Origin: Castor canadensis
Lineage: Eukaryota > Chordata > Mammalia > Rodentia > Castoridae
Reading direction: 5' to 3'
Assembly (NCBI RefSeq): GCF_047511655.1
Contig: NC_133390.1
Location: forward strand, 126,285,583 to 126,349,582
Length of the DNA stretch: 64,000 nt
Translations under genes and position numbers: made by a program
Shown here: piece after piece, positions 56,355 to 64,000 of the stretch
How positions within the stretch are numbered: position 1 is the stretch's first letter
Layout of the letters: the number at the start of each line of letters is the position of its first letter
The notes under the pieces: model-generated
What the model was told of the DNA's origin: nothing
Databases searched by the model: none
What the model saw: the letters and a program-made list of their open reading frames with translations, nothing else

Positions 56355-56560
56355 ATTGTGTTTAGGAAGGTGGAGACAGGATCCACCAGTACAAGGCCAG
56401 TTCAGGCAAAAATAAGCAAGACCCTGTCTCAAGGAAACATGTAGGGTGTTCCATGCCGTGGTCCTATTGGAGGACCCAGGTTTGAGGTCAGCTCTGATGC
56501 AGTTAGCCTGAGACCTTATCTGAAAACCAAACTCAAGCAGGACTGGGGAGAGGGCCAAGT
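56355..56560 (+). mobile_element. B1-like SINE, dimeric, diverged
   Basis: 'aggaaggtggagacaggatc', 'gcaagaccctgtctcaagga', then a second monomer with 'gtttgaggtcagctctgatg' and 'tgagaccttatctgaaaacc'. Confidence 0.7.
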
Positions 56561-57315
56561 GTTGTCTCCTACAAATCTTTTGTTTTTGAAAGGAGAGATA
56601 ACAGTACTGATCACATACCTCCTTCCTTACTAAGGTTTTAGACAGGATGTGTGGAAAGAGTTCAGCTTAAATTGTACATTTTACTTTTTAATCCCAGTGT
56701 GAAAATCTCATTTTAATTATTTTTATGAGATAGGGGAGGGAAGAAATCTAGCCAAATAGGAATTTTACCTGTTTAAGTAAGGATCTAACAAATTCTATGA
56801 AGTTCTGGTATTTCATCAGTAAAGTTCTCAGTGTAGAACTTTCATTATAGGGGAGAAAGACCTCACACCTTTGTTTTAGGAATGTTATCCGTAAAGTACC
56901 TCATTGTAATTATTTAAGAACTTGTGGCTTTATTGTAGCAGAAAAGTGAGCATTTAGTGGTTTGACGACATTGGAATGTAATTGGCTTAGAATAGTCTTT
57001 AGGTCCCTAAATTCATTTCCTGTGTGATCACTAACACTGTGCATCACATAGTGGGGTTTTAGATTGAAAAATAGCTTTTATAACTTTAGTGCTTTGTAGT
57101 GTAAATATGACATTGAGGCAGCAAGTCCAAATACAAAATTAAATTCAGACTTAACATTGCTGGCTTACCTGAGTTTGCATTTGTGTTCATTTGAGTCCCT
57201 ATACCATGACCAAGAGGCCAAAGGACTAGGCAGTATAAAACCTTCTTATGGACTATTACTGTTTCCATCGCCAAGAGGTCTTAAGATCCTACAAACTCCT
57301 CTTTTAAAATACTGT
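56561..57315. other. Unassigned intergenic stretch
   Basis: Between two SINEs. No gene, RNA or named repeat seen. Confidence 0.6.
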
Positions 57316-57319
57316 TCTG

Positions 57320-57397
57320 GGGCTAGTAGGGTAGGGGAGAACGCAGTGGTAGAGTTCTTGCCCAGCATGTACTACACTATTCAGTACAGGGAAAAGA
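57320..57397 (+). mobile_element. ID-like SINE unit
   Basis: 'ctggggctagtagggtaggg', 'gcagtggtagagttcttgcc', 'cagcatgtactacactattc', A/G-rich tail. Confidence 0.7.
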
Positions 57398-57409
57398 AAA
57401 TGGTCTGAA

Positions 57410-57515
57410 ACACACACAGCAAAAATTCCCAACGTAACCATTTTAGAGTGTACGTTCAGTAGTGCTAAGTACATCTACATAGTTGTGCAAACTATCTCCA
57501 GAACTCTCATCTTGC
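57410..57515 (-). mobile_element. Old L1 (L1M-type) 3' UTR fragment
   Basis: 'gtaaccattttagagtgtac', 'cagtagtgctaagtacatct', 'gttgtgcaaactatctccag' is the L1M 3' UTR read in reverse, as at 7.3 kb. Confidence 0.7.
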
Positions 57516-57685
57516 TAGAGCTGCTGCTGCTCTGTCTGCTGCTCAGTGTGGGTTCTGCCAGACATCTGCTTTGCTGCCCTTAACCCTCAGCTGACGAAGG
57601 TGGAGAAGAGAGTAAACACAGAGCTCAATAGCAGACTGCAGTTACAATGGTAAGAAGTTGAAGAAACAGTCAACCAATGAAATGT
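57516..57685. other. GC-richer orphan block between two L1 pieces
   Basis: 'gctgctgctgctctgtctgc' then purine-rich sequence ('gaaggtggagaagagagtaa'). More GC than its surroundings; ends at the 3' end of the next L1. Origin not recognised. A retrocopy fragment is possible, but no frame is convincing. Confidence 0.4.
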
Positions 57686-57689
57686 TATA

Positions 57690-60240
57690 ATGTCTAATTT
57701 TTATTGTGAAATACAACACCAAGAAGCAAAAATGTACAACTTAGTTACCACAAGGTAGGCAGTTTTGTGACCATGCCCCATCCCAGTTACAGTCCTGTCC
57801 TACTTCTCCCTCCAAAAGGAGAAGTAATTACTTTGATTTATGCCTTTACCACCTAACTATCTAAACCTGTTTAAGTGCACCTGTTTTTTGAGCTGAGTGG
57901 AATCATAGGGTATATTTTTCATATTTAGTTTATTGTTGCATGCAACTCCAAAGTTTGTTCATTTTCATTATTACTCTTCCATCTTGTCTCTATTTCACTC
58001 TCACACATACACATCCATTCCATTTTTGGTGAACATTTGTAGTTTCCAGTTTGGGAATATTACAGATAAGGCTACCTTTTGGTGGTTTTATGCATGCATT
58101 TCTGTGATTATTTAAGTAAAATTGGATTGCTGGGTAGGGTATGAAAGTTTTTATTGCTTTTATATCCTCTTCAATTCTTGTCATTCTGGTGTCTGTGTTT
58201 TTAAAATACAGTCCTCCTATATAACCTAGGCTGGCACTCAAACTTGAGTACTGGGATTATAGGTATATGCCACCACTCTTGGATGAATCCATGTCATTCT
58301 ATTTTGCCTTTCTGTAGGGTGAATGATTTCCCACTTTAGTTTGCCTTCTCTAGGTTACTAATGAGGTAGGGCATTTGGAAGTCCCCTTTTACTAAGGTAT
58401 TGGTTGAGGTGCATATTTCTGTTCTTTAAAATTAGTTCTTCATGTGTGCAAATCATTTTAATTTAATCTTTTTCAGTCTTTTGTATTTGTGTGGTTTTCT
58501 TTGCCGTGTTTAAAAAACTTCTCTTAACCTGAAACCATAAAGCTACTCTCCCGTGTTGTTTTCCAGAAATTTATCGTTTTACCTTTTGTACATAGTTTTG
58601 CAGTTCACCTGTAATTTATTTGTTGAGTGCAGTGTGAATTGCTTTTATTTTAGGTTTGTTCTTGTTGGAGTATGTGTGTCTAATTGCCCCAGTACCATTT
58701 ATTGTGTGGGGGGCAACCCTTTTCCTAAAGCTCTGGAGTACCCTTTTTGTAGTAAACCAAATTCCATAAAGTTTGTTATAGTCCAGAGATTTTTTTTGGT
58801 CTTAAGATAATTAAGACATAGTTGAGTTCTACTCACCTTGCTTTTCTTGGAAATTTATAGGATTTTTGCATTTTATATAAGTTTTGGAATCAGAGTAAGT
58901 TCCTCCAAAAAATTAACACCTCTACAGTTCTGAGACTTATCCACGAACATAGTATATACTTGAATTTATGAGTCTCTGTCACAGGTTTTGAAGGGCTTGT
59001 ATGTTTTCTTCTATTACCTGATGTTATTTCCTGATAAATAACTATGTCTTATAAAATTTTAACTTCTAATTGTCAGTGTATCGAAACTGATTCTTGAATT
59101 ACTAAAATTGTATTCAACAACCTTGTTAAGCTCATTCTAACAATTTATTTCAATTATTTTTTTATTGTGAATACACAGTATAACTTGGGAATGATGACAG
59201 TTTTCTTGCTCAGCTGCACTGGCTCAGGCACACTTACCACTCTTGTGCTGCATAGAAGCAACATCATCCTTGTTCCCTGGCTCACATGTTTGCTATAGAT
59301 TTTCTGTAAATACCTTTGATCATATTGAGGACATTGCTATTTTCCACTGAGTGGATTTTCTCAAGTTTTTTCTATGAGACAATTCCTGTTTTTCTCACTT
59401 ACTTCTAGTATAGTGAATAGTACAGACTTTGTTCACAATGTTAAACTAAAATTATATTTCTGGTATAACCATGTGTTAGGTAGACATCATTGATGAAACC
59501 ATTTGGGCCAGGAAAATTCTTGGTAAAACATTGCTTTTTAATTACTGGTGATTATTTCATAGCTGAAAGAATAAAGGTTTTCTCCCTTATTTAAATTTTG
59601 GTAAGTCCTGCTTTTCAAGGAATTTATCCATTTCATCCAGGTTCCCAGTAATGTAAAATCATTGGTAATATCACCTTTTGATTATTTTACTATCTGAAGC
59701 TCCTGCAGTGATGTCTCCTTTTAATTACTAGGTTGGTTTACTTTTGCTTACATTTACTTCCCTCCACCCAACTCCCACCCTTGCTTCCTCATTTTCCTTA
59801 GCAGGTTTTTTTTAAATCAACTTTGTTAGCTTCTCCCCCATCTTTAAAAAACCCTCTTTTAAAAACCAGCACCTGACTTCATTGATTGCTATAACATGTT
59901 TTTTAGTCCCTTAAAATATGTAGTCTTTTGTTGGTATGTGGAAGGACAGTGTTGTTTTAACTTGGCATATTGATTTCTTCCTGATACATGAATTTAAAGT
60001 TGCAAATTTACTTCAATCATACCTCAAGCTCCATTCTCACAGGTTTTGATGTAAACTGTCATTCATTCTAATGTATGTTTAGTTTCCATTGTACTACTAC
60101 TTTAAACTGTGGGATTCAGTATATATTTCTTTCTTTCCAGACATGGAGCTTTCCTACTATTTTGTCAATTTATTAGATACTCTGTGATTTTAATCCTTGT
60201 TTGAAATGGTCAGTTAATATTATATATTAATGTATTTTAG
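57690..60240 (-). mobile_element. Old L1 (L1M-type), 3' UTR into ORF2
   Basis: Reads in reverse complement from a 3' UTR start ('tttttattgtgaaatacaac') through 'gaatcatagggtatattttt', 'aagtaaaattggattgctgg', 'agtaccatttattgtgtggg', 'gaatttatccatttcatcca' and 'gcacctgacttcattgattg'. Many breaks. The stretch to about 61.2 kb may belong to the same copy, but the match there is weak. Confidence 0.7.
58195..58285 (-). mobile_element. B1-like SINE inside L1
   Basis: 'cctatataacctaggctggc', 'gagtactgggattataggta', 'tgccaccactcttgg'. Confidence 0.8.
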
Positions 60241-60248
60241 CACTATTG

Positions 60249-60345
60249 CTTCAGGGACATGTGGAAATAAACTTTACATATATATCTATGTGTATGTATT
60301 TTCCCAATATGTCCCTGAAAGCAGTGTGTTTCAGGGACATGTGAG
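60249..60345. repeat. Three copies of a 12-15 bp word, two direct and one inverted
   Basis: TTCAGGGACATGTG occurs near 60250 and again near 60330. Between them stands 'atatgtccctgaaag', the inverse of the same word. Confidence 0.85.
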
Positions 60346-60365
60346 TAATTGTCTAATACATATTG

Positions 60366-60460
60366 GACTGCTGGCATGGCTCAAACGATAGAGCACTTGC
60401 CTAGAAAACTCAAGGACCTGAGTTCAATCCCTAGTACCACTAAATAAATACATAAATATA
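60366..60460 (+). mobile_element. ID-like SINE unit
   Basis: 'ggactgctggcatggctcaa', 'gagcacttgcctagaaaact', 'gagttcaatccctagtacca', then AAATAAATACATAAAT. Confidence 0.9.
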
Positions 60461-61520
60461 ATTCAACATCAATGATAAAAAAAAAAGTATAGATTTTTCA
60501 TATCTCCTTAAAAGCAATGTAGGTTCTTTTGGCAATTTTTTTTGTACAATTATTTTTCTTTCTCTCAACTTTATGGAATTAATTAATTACCAGGCTTTGT
60601 TTTCAGTAATACTAGCATTATAACAGCTCTCTTAGGGACTCTGCATATCTTTTTCATCCTTCTTATATAATCTGCTTTGGATTTGTTAACTTTTTTAACT
60701 TCATGACTTGTTTTCATCAGTTTTTAAATTTTATTATCTCATTAAACACTCCATTCTCCTTCTGATACTAATAAAATATAATTAGTAAACTTCACTTTTT
60801 ATGGTATATTTTCTCCTGACTTAATTTGCTCATCAATTATGGATACTATGTTAAATCTGAGTTCATTTTTCAGTTTTAGAATTTTTTTCTTTTAAATCAG
60901 ATATGAAATTTTTATTATTTACACCTAACCCATGGAAATTCTCAGTCTTATTTTTAACATAGTATATTTTAGGGTTTTTTTCCTGATAACCTTAATGTCT
61001 AGAGAGTTGTGTGGGTCTTGTTTTCTTTCTACTGGTTGTGGTCTTACTACTCATTGATAGGGATTTTGTGTGTGTGTTCTAGACATTATATTTAAGAAGC
61101 TGTATGGGTAAATTTAGGTCAGAGGTGTTTGCTTTTTAAGATTTTCTTCTATGTATTCTAGACACCCACAGAAATTTGTAAGTCAGAATCACCTTAGTCC
61201 ACTTTAAAAGATGGATGTTGAATATAAAACAAGCCTTTGTTTCCAGGCCAAAAGTATCCAGGGAACTCACCCAAGCAGATATATGAACATCTGTCCATTT
61301 TAATAAAGTTACTAAAATTACTGTTCCGTCTCTACCAATTTCCCAGGGAAAATGGCCCCAAATGCCAGACTTACTCAGAATTTTCATCCATTCCTTTTAT
61401 TCTGGCCTGGTGAGACTATTTTGGTCTTATGAAGTATTAAAGTAGGTATTTTTAATGCAGATTTTCTAGTTGACTTTAGCTGGGAAGTTCCCAACTCCTT
61501 GGGCTAGTCAGAAGTGGAAT
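60461..61520. other. AT-rich intergenic stretch, possibly more old L1
   Basis: Long T-rich strings similar in style to reverse-complement L1 ORF2, but no diagnostic block I would rely on. No gene seen. Confidence 0.45.
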
Positions 61521-61525
61521 ATCAG

Positions 61526-61800
61526 GGCTGGGCACTGGTGGCCTGGGCAAAAGCTTGCAAATATCCCATCTCAACAGAAATATTTGGGCCTAGTGGCATG
61601 TGCCTGTTGTCCCAGTTACATTGGGAAGCATAAGTAGGAGAATCATGGTCCAGGCCAGCCTAGGCAAAAGATGAGGCCCCGTCTAGCTCCAAAATAACCA
61701 GAGCAAAACGGGCTGGAGGAGTGGCTCAAGTGGTAGAGTGCCTGCCTGGCAAGCATGAGTGAATACCCTTTTGCCATCCCCTCCTCTCCCCCCCAATAAA
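61526..61800 (+). mobile_element. Composite 7SL/ID SINE, first monomer internally deleted
   Basis: 'gggctgggcactggtggcct' jumps to 'gggcaaaagcttgcaaatat', skipping most of the first monomer. A full second monomer and ID unit ('gagtggctcaagtggtagag') follow. Confidence 0.9.
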
Positions 61801-62335
61801 AGGTAGAATATTAGAAACAATTACTCCTTTCTATCTCAGGACAGACCCAGCACTTAATATGTTCCCCCACAATCTCAATACTTAGAAAATATTGCATATT
61901 TTGGGGGTCTCTATTTGTAAGTCTTACAAAACAGCTGGGAGACATTTTGATTATCAAGTATCTTCTGTGAAATTAGCTTTGGTGAAAGGTGGAGCCAAAC
62001 AGACTAAAGGAAAACTCAAGATCACGTGGCTGCCAGAGTGACTAACCATCAATAATGTATTCTCTTGTAATCTCAACACACTGTGTTAAAAACAAGCAGG
62101 ACGAGTCATCGTGTAGTCCTCTTGACAAAGTAAGATTAACATGGATCAGAGGCTCAGGCCTCTTTGCTGCTGATGGATATTTTTAAATGATGACTTCACG
62201 TTCCTAATAATGAAAAAACTACATTAACAAATGTTACAGAAGATGGGCAGTAGTTGAGCTTCACTTACTTCAAGAAAGATTAAAAGCAAGGTTAGTAGAA
62301 ACCTGTCAGTGGGCAAACCTCCCAGCATGTGTGTC
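61801..62335. other. Unassigned intergenic stretch
   Basis: No gene, RNA or named repeat seen. Confidence 0.55.
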
Positions 62336-62339
62336 CAGT

Positions 62340-62600
62340 TTATACAAAATTACCTCTTACACTTAAGTCTGTACTGTATGAGTTAGAGTTATGATTTGAG
62401 ATGATCATTTCATCAGCTGATTCAACAACACTTGTTTAAAATACATACTTTTTCCCATTTAATTGGCACATTTGTAAAAAACATTAAAAATTTCTCTGTT
62501 CTGTTTCATTAACCTGCAGATGTGTCCTTTAACACTACACCATCCTGACTACTGTAGCTTTATAGTGAGCTCAGCTCATGATATGTGTTACTAAACCAAG
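62340..62600 (-). mobile_element. L1 ORF2 middle segment, inverted relative to what follows
   Basis: 'cattaacctgcagatgtgtc' and 'ctgactactgtagctttata' read as reverse-complement ORF2. Confidence 0.55.
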
Positions 62601-62669
62601 GTATAGAAACTTTAGACCAGTGAGTATCTTGGGAAAAGAAAGATGTATGTATTCTCATCTGGCCTGTAG

Positions 62670-62995
62670 CTGACAAAGAACTAATATCCAGAGTATATAG
62701 AGAACTTAGGGAGACAGCAAAAGCTTTTTGTTAGTGCTTAACAAAAGAAATCAAAGTGACAAATATGTGAGAATGAACACGCTGCCCACCGTCAGCTGAA
62801 ATAAGTATTAGAATATACTTTTAAAAGTGAACTCACATTTCTGATGAGAACTTAAACAACTGTTAAAACCACTCTGAAAACTTGTTTGGATACTGTAGTC
62901 CTGGCAATTCTAAATCTGTCGAAGTAAACAAGATAAATTGATACCAGTGTGTTCACACATAAGAAAAACAATAATCTCAAAAACAGTTCAAACTA
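62670..62995 (+). mobile_element. L1 ORF2 3' segment
   Basis: 'gctgacaaagaactaatatc', 'cagagtatatagagaactta' and 'aacaactgttaaaaccactc' read as sense ORF2 near its 3' end. The two pieces face away from each other, as in a 5'-inverted L1. Confidence 0.7.
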
Positions 62996-64000
62996 AGGAA
63001 CTAGAACATTAAAGGCCCTGAGAGTCTTCCTGGAGGGAGACTCTGGGAAAATTCATTTAAATAAGCAGCAGTCTTGTATAATACCAGGGAATCAGGACAT
63101 AAATTCTGAGAGGTTGACAAGCCTCCACCCTGGGCTAGGTCAGGGATTAGAATACTTTGCTAATTAGTGAAGCTCTTTCCTGGCACGGAGACAGTGTGCA
63201 AATACTAGCAGAGGTAGCTTTTTTCTTTTTCAAATGCCCTCCTTTCAACAAAGGATCATCAAGCATTCAAGAAAACGTGGCCAATTCAAAGGAAGAAAAT
63301 GTCCTATAGCCCAAGCATCAGATGTAGACAACTTTAACACACCCAAGTGACTCATAATATATGACCAAATTAGAATATCAACTAAGAAATTTAAAAACCA
63401 AGATTGAAAGCTGAAAAATAACTGAATTTGAAAATTTGACTTGAGGTGTTTTAACAGCAGACTCAAAACAGGAAGAAGAAATAATCATGGTGACAGCTCA
63501 TTTGAAATCAAGTCTAAGAAGAAATTAAAAAGATAAAGGTAAACAGCTTTAAGGATTTAAGGGATAGTATCAATCAGGCAGGCCCACATTGCATGAAGGG
63601 AATTCTAAAAAGAATAGAGATACAGGGGCAGTGAGACTGAGGAAGTAGTGGCAGAAAGTTCCCAAGTACGTGGGAGATACACAAGTCCAAGAAGTTCAGT
63701 AAACTCCAAGATAAATAAAGGGATCTCTACTAGGCAAAAGCTGTCAAAGCCAAAGAGAATCTTCATCTCTTCAAGAGAAATATTACTTGTCAATATAGTT
63801 AGCAGATTTCTCAGCAGAAACCTTAAAGGTCAAGACACAGTGTTGTGATATATTTAAAAATACTAATGAAAGAGAAACTTAAGACATTCTCAGATTAGAA
63901 AAACGCTAAGGGAGAGTTCACTAGTACTTGATGTTCCTTGACAAGAAATGCTGACGGGAGTCCTCCAAGTTGAAATGAAAAGCTCCATACACCAATATGA
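62996..64000 (+). mobile_element. HAL1/L1M-like LINE, runs off the window
   Basis: From about 63700: 'caaaagctgtcaaagccaaa', 'tcagcagaaaccttaaaggt', 'acaagaaatgctgacgggag' match the HAL1/old L1 block that in its consensus reads 'caagaaatgctaaaggaagt'. The part 63000-63600 is less certain. Confidence 0.6.

Noticed and set aside
56246..64000. Exons of the neighbouring gene (OSBPL10 lies downstream of STT3B in human)
   Set aside because: I looked for splice-bounded coding segments on both strands and saw none. The interval is transposon-derived, and the human neighbour is also some distance away.
63230..64000. Possible gene because of Lys/Glu-rich reading on the + strand
   Set aside because: The string of blocks from 63700 on matches HAL1/old L1 in order, and all frames are interrupted.

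Overview
This is a mammalian genomic window. It holds one gene read on the + strand, split into small GT-AG exons, within AT-rich intronic and intergenic DNA full of L1, SINE, MIR, L2 and DNA-transposon remains. The dominant SINE joins a 7SL/B1-like monomer or dimer to an ID-like tRNA-derived unit that ends in a 'gttcaaaccccagtac' block and an A-rich tail. Together with the recurring L1 3' ends, this points to a rodent. A castorimorph (beaver-like) genome is my best guess, from remembered repeat style only.

The gene is STT3B, the catalytic subunit of the ER oligosaccharyltransferase complex OST-B. Fifteen exons lie at 2952-3060, 4484-4771, 23017-23082, 25802-25901, 35823-35921, 38286-38432, 39341-39389, 40619-40773, 42851-43062, 44590-44777, 45695-45866, 46618-46791, 48919-49032, 51384-51596 and 54739-54819 (stop). 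They join without a frame break into 721 residues, which corresponds to human residues 106-826 (human numbering from memory of an 826-residue protein). The first exon, promoter and roughly 105 N-terminal residues lie upstream of the window. The second DxD motif, SVSE, the dolichol-phosphate-binding Arg, WWDYG, the DK-type motif and four N-glycosylation sequons are all present. A 3'UTR of about 1.4 kb follows, with AATAAA signals at 54972, 55257 and 56221.

Layout: 1-2951 is the end of intron 1. 3061-54738 holds introns 2-15; the largest are intron 3 (18.2 kb) and intron 5 (9.9 kb). Intron 3 is largely built from minus-strand L1 copies into which SINEs, a MER20 and another hAT element have inserted. 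Beyond about 56.25 kb the sequence is intergenic: SINEs, a long old L1 on the minus strand (57.7 to about 60.2 kb, perhaps to 61.2 kb), an L1 copy that looks 5'-inverted (62.4-63.0 kb) and a HAL1/L1M-like stretch running off the end. I see no second gene, RNA gene, CRISPR array or promoter.

I found no new biological system. The observations most worth a second look are five perfect or near-perfect short-loop inverted repeats in STT3B introns, a possible alternative C-terminus by read-through of exon 15, a weak donor at exon 14, and two repeat-poor intronic stretches. Coordinates of exons were derived base by base. Repeat edges are approximate because no library search was possible.
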